A stretch of DNA of 64,000 bases, from contig CM038926.1 in assembly GCA_021904315.1 (NCBI GenBank), forward strand, positions 1,768,718 to 1,832,717, in the 5' to 3' direction. The stretch is from Sphagnum magellanicum. Lineage: Eukaryota > Streptophyta > Sphagnopsida > Sphagnales > Sphagnaceae. The notes beneath the pieces are model-generated. The model ran no database searches. It was not told the DNA's origin and saw nothing but the letters and a program-made list of their open reading frames with translations. Below, piece by piece: positions 35,914 to 48,982 of the stretch. A program made the translations under genes and the position numbers. Position 1 is the first letter of the stretch. Each line of letters opens with the position of its first letter.

Positions 35914-36835
35914 ATAGCTATTCGGTGAGGAAGTACCCCTTCTCCTGAAATTACGGGGCTATTTTGCCGAGTTCCTTAGAGAAAGTTCTTTCGTGCCCCT
36001 AGGTATTCTCTACCTACCTACATGTGTCGATTTCGAGTACAGGTACCCACTTGTTGAAGGTCGTTCGAGCTTTTCTTGGGAGTGTGGCATGGGTTACTTT
36101 AGCACCGTAGCGCCTGGTACTCGGACATTGGCTTGAGGTATTTTCTCTACCCCTCCTTACCCTAAAAGAATGAAGGTGAACTAACCTTGCGTCCTTGAAC
36201 CGATAACCATCTCTCGGCTAACCTAGCCTCCTTCGTCCCTCGGGACCAACAAGGGGGTGGTACAGGAATATTCACTTGTTGTCCATCGACTACGCCTTTC
36301 GGCCTGATCTTAGGCCCTGACTCACCCTCCGTGGACGAACCTTGCGAGGAACCCTTAGGTTTTCGAGGCATTGGATTCTCACCAATGTTTGCGTTACTCA
36401 AGTCGACATTCTCGCTTCCGCTTCGTCCACACCTGCTCGTGCTGGTGCTTCCCCCTAAGGCGGAACGCTCCCCTACCGATGTATTTTGACATCCCACAGC
36501 TTCAACAGACCGCTTAGTCCCGTTCATCTTCGGCGCAAGAGCGCTTGATCAGTGAGCTATTACGCATTCTTTCAAGGGTGGTTGCTTCTAGGCAAACCTC
36601 CTGGCTGTCTTTGCATTCCTACCTCCTTTACCACTAAGCAATCATTTAGGGGCCTTCGCTGGTGATTTGGGTTGTTTCGCTCTCAACGATGAAGCTTATC
36701 CTCCACCGTCTCACTGGTTGACCCTTATCCCCCGTTATTTGGAGATCATATCTAGTATTCAGAGTTTGCTTCGATTTAGTACTGCCGTTAAAGGCTATAC
36801 CATCCTAAGGTGCTAAATAGAAAAATCTTATCAAC
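35914..36835 (-). rRNA. rrn23: Partial plastid 23S rRNA (middle part)
   Basis: The plus strand reads as the complement of 23S rRNA. Landmarks are gccgagttccttagagaaag and ctctacctacctacatgtgt (around 35965-36025). Further ones are cgctcaacgatgaagcttat-like sequence near 36685 and accgtctcactggttgaccc near 36705. This corresponds to the middle of the molecule. The 3' third is replaced by rpl2 at the junction near 35908, and the 5' part is missing after about 36835. It cannot give a working rRNA. Open frames in this stretch are meaningless. Confidence 0.85.
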
Positions 36836-36994
36836 GTCCATAAATAAAAGATCATAGATCAACCTGCCTATATGGAGCTGCCTATATATATATATATATA
36901 TATAGATCAAATAGATATATAGATCAACCTGCCTATTATCATACTTATTTCATGCTATCACACGTATGCCGTTGTATTGGCTCAGATTACAGGC
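36836..36994. repeat. Short (TA)n tract between 23S fragment and trnA
   Basis: This spacer contains a TA dinucleotide run at about 36885-36903 and duplicated words (atagatcaacctgcctat twice). It is rearranged plastid spacer, probably enlarged by slippage. Confidence 0.5.
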
Positions 36995-37828
36995 TGGAGA
37001 CAAGCGGACTCGAACCGCTGACATCCGCCACAGGGTAAGTCACCATCTTTCAGGCCTCTTTGACCGATTCTACCATAGAGGGCAACGATAGACAATAACT
37101 CCCCCCCGAACATAGCTTACAACTCTCATCGTACTGTGCTCTCCAAAGAGCAACTTTTGTCAGAAGGCATTGGTTGAGTTGGAATCCAATTTTAGGAACT
37201 CTTGTAGCTCAGAATTGTCCAGCTATAGAAGAACTCAAAACTTTTTTTCTTTTTCGCCCGACTCTTTAGTCTTAACAATGAGTTGTTGCCCCTCTCCGAC
37301 CCTTAGCCAACGGAAGTGGACAGCTAGTTCAACTTCTTGAATCAGGTTCTATGGTCGATCTGTGACCCCTGGGTGCCTTTGGCATCCTCGGGGCGATCTC
37401 GTAGTTCCTACGGGGTGGAAACGATGGGGTCGGTCCATGGCTTGTTTCTCTTGTCATATTGTGCTTGAAGGGTTAAAGAGAGATAATGCACCAAGCTGTT
37501 CGCAAGGGCCAACTTGATCCTCTTCCCCAGGGATTCTAGATGAGGTAACCCTAGGAGAGCCGTCGACTCCAACTATTGCCCATGTACGATCCATACCAAA
37601 TCTAACCAACTACCCATCCTACCTTCTCTACACTTTTGACAGCCCATCTTTGTCTCAGTAAAGTTTTTCAATGGCATGTTCCAGTCCTCTTCCCCATTCC
37701 TGAGAAAAAGTTAGCCACCGGTTTAGGTAAAAGATACTATCATTTCCGCCTAAACAATTAGGCATCCAACCCGTAAGCGCAACGACCCAATTGCAAGGGC
37801 GGCGCTCTACCAATTGAGCTATATCCCC
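36995..37828 (-). tRNA. trnA-UGC: Plastid trnA-UGC with group II intron
   Basis: The 5' exon (37828-37791) reads GGGGATATAGCTCAATTGGT and ends in the CCCTTGCAA anticodon region (UGC). The 3' exon (37029-36995) gives the T arm GGTTCGAGTCCG and the end CTCCA. Between them is a 760-bp group II intron with domain V-like sequence near 37107-37150. Exons pair as expected for tRNA-Ala in the rRNA operon spacer. Neighbouring trnI-GAU follows in native order. Confidence 0.88.
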
Positions 37829-37898
37829 TATACCCGAGCCGAGTGAAGCATGCATGAACAAATCAGATGTTTTTTTTTGTGATTTCCCCCGGCGCAGC

Positions 37899-38286
37899 TG
37901 GGCTATCCTGGACTTGAACCAGAGACCTCGCCCGTGAAGTAAATTCTCGCACCTACCTTATTATCCAATTGGAAGAAAATCAATAGATTTTCTTTTTTTT
38001 AGGAGCGATTCATCCTTCCCGAATGCAGCATACAACTCTTTGTTGTACTGCGCTCTCTAAGTGTGCTTGTTCTTTCTCCCTTTCCCCCGTTATGTTAATG
38101 GTAAGTTTTGGGAAGAGAACTTCGATGGGAAGAGAAAAGAAGGCGTTACGGGACCATCTTAGCCCAACCCTAGACACTCTAAGATCCTTTTTCGAACCTA
38201 AATTCACCGTTAGAAAATAGTTAAAAACATTACACTGATCTGGGGGCCGGTGACTGAGAAGGTTGAAGACCAAGGAATTTGTTGAG
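37899..38286 (-). pseudogene. trnI-GAU: Plastid trnI-GAU, 3' exon and part of its intron
   Basis: The complement of 37899-37933 is GGCGAGGTCTCTGGTTCAAG followed by TCCAGGATAGCCCA, the T arm and 3' acceptor of trnI-GAU. Beyond it is group II intron sequence with domain V (cgaatgcagcatacaactct near 38020). The intron is cut by the LTR-like insertion at 38287, and neither the 5' exon, rrn16 nor trnV appears on the other side. The last 66 bases before 38287 are not clearly intron. Confidence 0.8.
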
Positions 38287-38805
38287 TGTCGCAACCCCAC
38301 TTTGGCCAAGTGTGGGGATGAAGCCCAACACTTGGAAAAGTTGGAGGTTTGGAGTCCGCCGAGACTCCCGAATGTTTAGAGCTCGACAACAAGGCCCAAA
38401 ACACCTCGCATTGAGGCGTTCTTGGTGTCGTTGGAAAGGTCTTGAAACGTAGATATCGAAAATGGCCTCGCATTGGCCATTCGGACATCTGCAGCCCAAG
38501 TCATGGGCAAAAGAAGGGCCGGAAGTCAAACTGGCAGTTTGACTCCCGACCACTAAAAGTCAAGAATCGACCTCTTCCCGACGTTGCCTTGAAGAGTGCG
38601 ACATGGCGTTGGAAAGCTCTGAACGAGATCTACAACTTTGATTCAAGACTCGTCCCAATTTGAGTTCGGGGCGAGGAGCTATGGCTGTTCAAAGTCCCGA
38701 GAGTCCAGCTGGGACAATTTCGGGATTCCATTTCGGGAGTCCCAACAAAATGTGCCATTCGGATGTAGCCTCCGCGACCAGCCGCAGAGAATACTATAAG
38801 GGGGA
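38287..38805 (-). mobile_element. Truncated copy of the LTR-like element found at 58387-59205
   Basis: Starting TGTCGCAACCCCACTTTGGC, this stretch matches in reverse the last 520 bp of the element at 58387-59205. Shared words are ggtttggagtccgc-like sequence, cattcgggagtc (as complement), gtcaaactggcagtttgact and cgcagagaatactata. The copies differ at perhaps one base in ten, so they are not recent sisters. The outer end at about 38805 (agaatactataagg) is internal to the full copy, so this copy is truncated or partly deleted. It separates trnI intron from rps12 sequence. Confidence 0.8.
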
Positions 38806-38982
38806 AGGTGATGTTGTAAAACGGAATTAATAAAAATATTACTATTATTTATATTTACCAAATTAAATTTTAAAAAAAAAAAAACATTTTTGATTCGTGG
38901 AAATAATAAAAATGGAATATTATTCGTTCTGAATTGAAACATGAGAAAGATGAAATACGTAATTATTTGTTAATAATATCTC

Positions 38983-39020
38983 GAACGAGAAGCCATATGA
39001 GATTAAAGTCTCACGTACGG
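38983..39020 (+). other. Domain V of the trans-spliced rps12 intron 1 (3' half)
   Basis: The hairpin GAAGCCATATGAGATTAAAG followed by CTCACGTACGGTTTTG is a group II intron domain V, just upstream of rps12 exon 2. It belongs to the 3' half-intron that pairs with the separate 5' rps12 transcript in plastids. Confidence 0.75.
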
Positions 39021-39065
39021 TTTTGTAAAGTGACAATACAAGGTAATTCTTTTGTTAACTTTTCC

Positions 39066-39885
39066 ACCACAACACCGAAAAAGCCAAACTCCGCCTTACG
39101 TAAAATGGCTAGAGTAAGATTAACCTCTAGATTTGAAATTACTACTTATATACCAGGTATTGGTCACAATTTGTAGGAACATTCTGTAGTACTAGTAAGA
39201 GGAGGAAGAGTAAAAGATCTACCCGGTGTAAGATATCACATAGTTAGAGGGACTCTCGATGCTATGGGAGTAAAAGATCGTCAACAAGGGCGTCCTAGTG
39301 CGTTGTATATTATTATCCAAAACTTGTATTGTTTTAAGGGGATACCATGTCAATTGATGTAGGCATGTAGAAGGTATAGCTGACCCAATAACAAAAGTAT
39401 CGCGAGGGGACTGGAGCAGGCTAACGATAAAGAAAAGTTATATATCATTTTTATATTACAATATCCAAATACCTAGGAAATTTAAGGTTCATTTCTTACC
39501 AATAATTTGACGAGTTTTCCCTAACCCCACTTTTGTTAATAAGAACTCTCACTTTTTTGGAACAAGCCAAGGTGGAATGGCGGAAATCACAAATACAAAT
39601 TTTTTAAAAACTTTTTCTGAACCTAAGGATTTTACCATAAAGATTTATAAAATACATGATTTCCTACAAATCGGAAGAGAAGGAAACGGATACTCAATCT
39701 GGAAGTGAGTAAGCACCATGGAAATGGAAATATATAGAATCACTATCTATTCCATTCGAACAAAAATCGAATGGGGTGTCGAAAGCCGTATTCAATAAAA
39801 ATTGCATGTACGGTTTGGAGGGAGATCTCCGGTGAATAAACTAATGAGATCCACCCTACAATATGGAGTTAAAAAGTCAAAATAA
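39066..39885 (+). pseudogene. rps12: Plastid ribosomal protein uS12, exons 2 and 3, one stop
   Basis: Exon 2 (39066-39297, 232 bp as in other plants) reads [20 protein letters not shown], then [11 protein letters not shown] at 39174-39176 where relatives have Gln (NL-Q-EHS), then [20 protein letters not shown] and GVKDRQQGR. The group II intron starts GTGCGTTG at 39298 and has domain V near 39784-39820. Exon 3 (39860-39885, 26 bp) encodes KYGVKKSK and stop. Exon 1 is encoded elsewhere in plastid genomes and is not in the window. Confidence 0.9.
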
Positions 39886-39910
39886 ATTATTCAATCATTT
39901 TTTCATCGTC

Positions 39911-40378
39911 ATGTCACGTCGAAGTAACGCAGAAAAGAAAATTGGAAAACCTGATCCGATTTATCGTAATCGATTGGTCAATATGTTAGTCAACCGCATT
40001 CTTAGACATGGGAAGAAATCACTGGCTTATCAAATTCTTTATAAATCGATGAGAAGTATTAAGCAAAGGACGAAGAAAAATCCACTATCTGTTTTGCGTT
40101 AAGCCATACGTAGGGTAACTCCCAATGTAATAGTAAAAGCAAAACATGTGGGTGGATCAACTTATCAAGTACCTATCGAAATAGAATCCGCACAAGGAAA
40201 AGCACTTGCTATTCGTTGGTTATTAGGAGCATCTAGGAAACATCCGGGCCGAAACATGGCTTTCAAACTAAGTTATGAATTAATGGATGCTGCTAGAGAT
40301 AATGGAAATGCTATATGAAGAAAGGAAGAAACTCATAGAATGGCTGAAGCCAACAGAGCTTTCGCACATTTTCGTTAA
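39911..40378 (+). pseudogene. rps7: Plastid ribosomal protein uS7, two in-frame stops
   Basis: The frame is full length (155 codons plus stop) with no indel: [51 protein letters not shown] (40100-40102) for Gln, [48 protein letters not shown] (40316-40318) for Arg, RKEETHRMAEANRAFAHFR. Both stops are C-to-T changes of CAA and CGA. uS7 binds the 3' domain of 16S rRNA. It follows rps12 closely, as in plastid operons. Confidence 0.92.
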
Positions 40379-40658
40379 TTAGTCAATATAAGAAACAAAT
40401 AGGAAGGATTTTCCTTTTTTTGGAAACAATAAATAATAATAATAAGCTATGTAAACCCTCCTTACTGGGGGGCTTACACGATGGAGGTTTTTACCAATAA
40501 ATGATAATAACAAAATCTATTATTCTTTGAAAACGGAGTTATATACCCAGGTACAGAAAGATGATACTATTCATTCGTAATGATTTCCACCAAGTTACAT
40601 GGTGTATCATACGCAAAATCGATACTATAATTTTTATTTATATATTGGAAAAATCTCT
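40379..40658. other. Plastid spacer rps7-ndhB
   Basis: AT-rich plastid intergenic DNA. A hairpin-forming stretch (gtaaaccctccttactgggg) lies near 40451-40470. No gene. Confidence 0.5.
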
Positions 40659-42882
40659 ATGAAATTAGAGCTTGACCTTTCTTTCTTATATGGAAGTACC
40701 ATTCTGCCCAAATGTATTCTTATTGTTTGCCTAATAATCATTCTGATATTGGATTTGATCTCAGAGGAAAGAGACACCTCTTCTTTATATTTCATTTCCT
40801 TAATGGGTTTATTAATAAGTATTGGCTTATTATTATTCCAATGGAACGAGAAACCTATTATTAGTTTTTCGGGTAATTTTCAAACTAACAGTTTTAATAG
40901 AATTTTTCGATTACTTATAGCACTATGTTCGCTATTATGCATTCCTCTATCTGTCGAATATATCAGACGTACAAAAATGCCTATGACTGAATTTATCATT
41001 TTTGTAATAACAGCTACTATCGGAGGAATGTTTCTATGTGGTGTTAACGATTTAATCACTATTTTCGTAGCTTTAGAATGTTTAAGTCTATGCTCGTACT
41101 TATTATCCGGATACACCAAAAAAGATGTACGATCCAATGAAGCTATTATGAAATATTTACTTATGGGTGGAATAAGTTCATCTATTTTAGCTTATGGTTT
41201 TTCTTGGTTATATGGTTTATCTGGCGGGGACTCAGCTCCAAGAAGTAATAAACGATCTCATAAATACAAGAATGTATAATTTTTCAGGAGCTTTTATCGC
41301 ACTCATATGCATTATTGTAGGAATCGGATTCAAACTCTCACTAGTACCTTTTCACCAATGGACTCCCGATGTATACGAAGGAGTGCGATTCGTTTCATAA
41401 TTTATCGAATGTAATGAAAGTCTACCCAAACAGGGATGAAATTAAATATTCGTTGTATTTATGAGTATTCTATAGACATGTAAAATAGGAAAGAATTTTA
41501 TCCTCACTCGGATTAAAGCATAACTTCTACCAAACTCTCGTTCAAAATGAACTGAACAAAATAGGAGATAAAGCAAAGTAAGAAACAATTTTGAATTGTA
41601 AGCTAATTATTAAGGGTTGTTTTTGGAGGAGTAACTCACGAAACTGAATGAATCGATAGAATTTCGATATGGAATGCTATCCTAGTCAGTCTCTATTCTT
41701 CAGATACTACAAGTGTATCAAAAGCATCTATCGGAAAAGGAAAACCTAAAATTAAAAAAGGCATGGCTATTAATAACGAAAAAAAAATTAGATGGTTTTC
41801 TCTTCCGAAATTTTGAATCAGTCCTAATTCCTATAAAAAAGGCACAATTCCATTTTTGTGAGAGTCGGTATCTCGCTTATACCGTAAGAGCCACTGAGAT
41901 GGGATTCTTCGAAAAGTTTTGAATTGATAATGACTTTCAAATTAATAAGTTTTTCTTTATACACACGCGAGGAAAGTAATAAGAAAGATCTGGTTTTTTG
42001 TACCAACCAGGTCCTACTACTCAGGAGCTGTGTGAAATGAAAGTTTCATGCACAGTTTTGAACGAGAGAAAAGAATGAATAATTTTTCTTTTCGACTCTA
42101 ACTCTCCCACTCCAGTCGTTGCTTTTCTTTCTGTTGCTCCAAAAGTCGCGGGTCTAGCCTTAGTCGCTCAAATTTTCAATATTCTCTTTCCTTTTTCTCT
42201 GGATCGATGGCACTCTATTCTAGAAATATTAGCTATTTCTAATATGATACTAGGTAATTCGGTGGTTATTACTCAAACGAGTATGAAACGTATGCTTGCA
42301 TATTCTTCCATAAGTCAAATTGGATATCTAATGATCGAAATAATTGCTGGAGATCATAACGGATATGCAAGTATGATGATTTACTTACTATTTTATATTT
42401 TTACAAATTTAGGAACCTTTGCTTGCATCATCTTATTTGGTTTACATACAGGGACGGATAACATCCGAGATTATGGAGGATTGTTTATAAAAGATCCTTT
42501 ACTAACTGTCTCTTTTGCTTTGTGCCTACTATCCCTGGGAGGCATTCCTCCTCTATCCGGTTTTTTTGGAAAACTCTATTTATTTTGGTGCAGATGGGAG
42601 GCCGGTCTATATCTCCTAGTTTTCGTAGGACTTTTCACAAGCATTATTTCCGTAAATTACTATTTAAAAATAATTAAATTACTTATTACTAAAGAGAGTG
42701 AGGAAATGACTGCTTATATACAAACTTATGTAAGTTCTGCGTTGCCTTCCTTATCGAAAAGTTCTATCGAAGTTGGCCTAATTGTATGTGTAATAGTTTC
42801 TACTTCTTTGGGAGTCTTGATGAATCCTATTAATACTATAGTTCAAAATACTTTTATTTCAATTCATTTTATAAGTAACTAA
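40659..42882 (+). pseudogene. ndhB: NADH dehydrogenase-like complex subunit 2, with group II intron and a one-base frameshift
   Basis: Exon 1 (40659-41382) starts [20 protein letters not shown] and reads [20 protein letters not shown]. It shifts frame near 41225 (one extra base; 724 bp instead of 723) and ends WTPDVYEG before GTGCGATTCG. Intron domain V is near 42023-42058. Exon 2 (42103-42882) is open for 259 codons: [60 protein letters not shown]. It encodes the membrane-spanning N subunit of the thylakoid NDH complex for cyclic electron flow. Presence of ndhB excludes donors that lost ndh genes, such as many Selaginella. Confidence 0.93.
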
Positions 42883-43207
42883 ACTTGATTTGGGTGGAAA
42901 AAAAGCCAATCCATTTTCTAAATTATTTTTGTATCGTTTCAACATAAACGAAAGGATAATTTTGGAAAAATGATTATTACTATTCCGAGTTCATCCCTAC
43001 CTCCCCCTCCCCAATTCCCCAACAGAGAAAATAATTCTCCAATAGAAAAAATAGATAAAAAATACAAAATAAAATTATATATATATATAATTCATGTTAC
43101 AAATTACTAGGCACGACATCTACATGGCATCAGATTGAATTGATACCCCCAGCCAATAAAATAAATAGACTCTTCGAGATTCTTTATATATAATTGAAAT
43201 ATGAAAA

Positions 43208-43289
43208 GCCTTGGTAGGTGAAATGGTAGACACGTGAGACTCAAAATCTTGTGCTACAAAGCGTGGAGGTTCGAGTCCTCTTCGAGGCA
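43208..43289 (+). tRNA. trnL-CAA: Plastid trnL-CAA
   Basis: GCCTTGGTAGGTGAAATGGT starts the D arm, the anticodon loop ACTCAAAATC gives CAA, a long variable arm is present, and GGTTCGAGTCC is the T arm. The acceptor stem has at least one mispair (GCCTTGG against TCGAGGC), possibly post-transfer mutation. It follows ndhB as in plastids. Confidence 0.88.
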
Positions 43290-43598
43290 CTCTTCTATCT
43301 GTGGTGGGACAAATAATAATCCCAAGTAGAAAATGGAACGAAAATAGAATTGTTTCAAAACTTTTTTTATAAATAGGAAATAATCTTGTGTTATACTATT
43401 TATTTGATATCAATGATTTGGATAAACCCAAAATAGAAAATTCTATTTATTTCATTCGGAATAAATCTATCGGGTTTATGATTTGGACAACCCCACCAAT
43501 TGAAAGGAATGGAGCTGGATCCAGATAATAAAATTCATAAATATTATCATATGATATTTTGGAGTACTTGCGGAGTAGATAGTCGATTCAATCAAAAT

Positions 43599-43703
43599 AT
43601 GGAAGTAAATATTCTTGCATTTATTGCTACTGCACTGTTCATACTAATTCCTACTGCTTTTTTACTTATTCTTTACGTACAAACAGTCAGTCAAGGTAGT
43701 TGA
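43599..43703 (+). CDS. psbM: Photosystem II reaction centre protein M
   Basis: The 34-codon frame reads [20 protein letters not shown] then [14 protein letters not shown]. It is a single transmembrane helix of normal length located at the PSII dimer interface. The start is placed at 43599, the family start, rather than at the longer in-frame extension. Its position next to trnL-CAA is the ancestral arrangement without the 30-kb inversion. Confidence 0.93.
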   Translation: MEVNILAFIATALFILIPTAFLLILYVQTVSQGS

Positions 43704-43889
43704 TTAGAAAAATGAATTTATAGATATACAATAGGAGTAGAACCAAACTTTATCGAAAAATTCATTCCTTTGGAATACCAAAAAAAAGGAGGGGGGGAGG
43801 CTAAAAAAACTGGAGAAAAAAAAAATAGAATTTAATCTTTTTTTTCCTCTTCCCCCAATCCCCTATATATATATATATATAATTCTTAC

Positions 43890-44781
43890 ATGATTCATAT
43901 AGAACTAGGCCCTAGTACTATAGTAGGATTGGGGCTCATCGTGGTAGGCCTACTTTTATATGCCCTTCGAATAAGGGAACCTAATGTATCTAGAGGTGTG
44001 TTTTTGGATGTACCCTACGAAAAAGGATTTAAATAAATTCGACGTATTTATCAGTAATGATAGATACAGACACTCGAAATAAAATTTTTGATTCATCCGC
44101 AGTGGAAGAAGTATATGGCTAAAATGATTCAATATTTTTTATATCACTTCGGGAACATATGTGAGCCACAAAATGAAAATGGAATTATGATTAAAAAACA
44201 GTGATATATTTCTAAAAAGAGATATTCCAAATCCACTTTTTTTCCTTCTCTAGAGGGAGAAGAAATAATAATCGAATCCACGGGGTGTAGAATGAGCCTA
44301 AATACATTTATTTGTAGAGATCAATCAGGTACATAGAAAATAAACCTGATTTTAATTAGAAGAAGTAACTAGGGAGGTAAGAGAAAATCTAAAAAGTTAT
44401 TTAAAACTCACTTGGATTTTGGGTAGATGAAATATCGGGTGTAATTTCGACGATTATCTCATTTCATCGCTTAAGCCATAAGAAAATTAACGTATCACAT
44501 ATGGTTTTTTGGGGGGGGAAAGTTGCATTGCATATAGAGGCATTAACCTATCCCAATATTACGATTTCCTCTTCTCCTCTATCGGATTATTATGTGGAGG
44601 AATCCTCATCTTCCAAGGCTGGCGCTTAGACCCGATTCTTCTATTGTCTCAAATACTTTTGAGTGGAACTGCCATTTTTTTTATAGCAGAGAGTTTATAC
44701 CTACGTAATAACGGAATTAATCCCAATTTATTTTTTTATAAAAAAAGAGAGATAAGAAGAAATACGTATTATCGAAATTGA
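43890..44781 (+). CDS. ycf66: Ycf66, with group II intron (open)
   Basis: Exon 1 (43890-43995) reads MIHIELGPSTIVGLGLIVVG, LLLYALRIREPNVSR. The group II intron begins GTGTGTTTTTGG at 43996 and ends CCCAAT at 44557. Exon 2 (44558-44781) joins in phase (AGA GAT) to give DYDFLFSSIGLLCGGILIFQ, RLDPILLLSQILLSGTAIFF and IAESLYLRNNG, ending RRNTYYRN. The 109-residue product has several predicted membrane segments; its function is unknown. ycf66 occurs in liverworts, mosses, lycophytes and some ferns but not in seed plants, which supports the donor inference. Confidence 0.85.
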
Positions 44782-44954
44782 AATTGAAAAAATCACTGCC
44801 TCATTATAAGGGATGGGAAAGAATCAATTATACTATTTCTATTTCTTATAGGAATTGAGATAAAAAAATTTAAAAAATTTCTTATTCAACGTTCTTCTAT
44901 TCTCTAAAAAGAATGGAAAAACGTTGAATTGAATTTTTTTTCAAAATATAGCTG

Positions 44955-45046
44955 TTATGATCCGCTTCTTCCCCATACTAAAAGTGAGAGAAAAATGTAA
45001 AAACTACCATTAAGGCACCCCAAGCAATATTGACTATATCATCCAT
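44955..45046 (-). pseudogene. petN: Cytochrome b6f subunit PetN, with one-base deletion
   Basis: On the minus strand from ATG 45046 the frame reads MDDIVNIAWGALMVVFTF. In another frame the end corresponds to SLSL.VWGRSGS, with TAA at 44955. The total of 92 bp is one extra codon minus one base relative to the normal 90 bp. PetN is the smallest b6f subunit (29 residues, one transmembrane helix). Same strand as trnC, opposite to psbM and rpoB, as in plastid genomes. Confidence 0.8.
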
Positions 45047-45380
45047 ATATATATATATTATCGTCTCCGGGACCTAAAATACTATCAAGTTTATATAAAA
45101 TATACAAAAATATATTAATATTCTTATATATTCTTATACCGCAAAGGAAAGAAAAGCAATATCTGTTGCTTTCTTTCTCCCGTGAAATTTCCAGTAATTT
45201 CATAGGAATAAATACTTGTACTTGCTTCTTCTTCTTTTTTGATTTATCCTTAATGCAGGGTTGTCTATTTGTGATAAATCTCAGTAGAAACAACGTGATA
45301 GGCTATATCAAAGTGTAGAACAACACATTTTTTATTTGGATATGACGCAATAGGCAGCCCGAACCTTTCTTCCTTTTTTA

Positions 45381-45452
45381 GGCGACACCCAGATTCGAAC
45401 TGGGGATAGAGGATTTGCAGTCCTATGCCTTAATCCACTTGGCCATATCGCC
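45381..45452 (-). tRNA. trnC-GCA: Plastid trnC-GCA
   Basis: The complement begins GGCGATATGGCCAAGTGG and has the anticodon loop ACTGCAAAT (GCA). The T arm is GTTCGAATCTGG and the end is GTGTCGCC. At 72 nt, the acceptor stem GGCGATA pairs with TGTCGCC except for one G-U-type pair. It is intact in shape. Confidence 0.92.
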
Positions 45453-45772
45453 TCCCTCGTAACCTCAAGTTGTATTCCTATTTATACGGTCGTATATCGA
45501 ACTAGTAAAATTAGTCGTAATGAGTGATGGAGTAATCTATTATAGAGCCTAATCATCTCTTAATCAAGCTTTACTTGATCGGGATGGGGATGCAATGAAA
45601 AAAATGGATGGGATACATATCTTTTTTGATAAATAAAATTATTCTTTAATAATAATTATTTCTTTTGTACGATTAACTCATATGATTGGATGAAGTGGAA
45701 AAATAAATAAATAAATAGATTGTGTCTGATGTAGTAAGATAAATAAACCCCAACTTTTTTTTAGAAGAAATT

Positions 45773-48956
<3,184 letters not shown>

Positions 48957-48982
48957 TAGAAAATTAAAAAAATTCGAATTTT

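Noticed and set aside
36162-36527. 121-codon open frame in the 23S region
   Set aside because: It is antisense-readable rRNA sequence; the rRNA match explains it fully.
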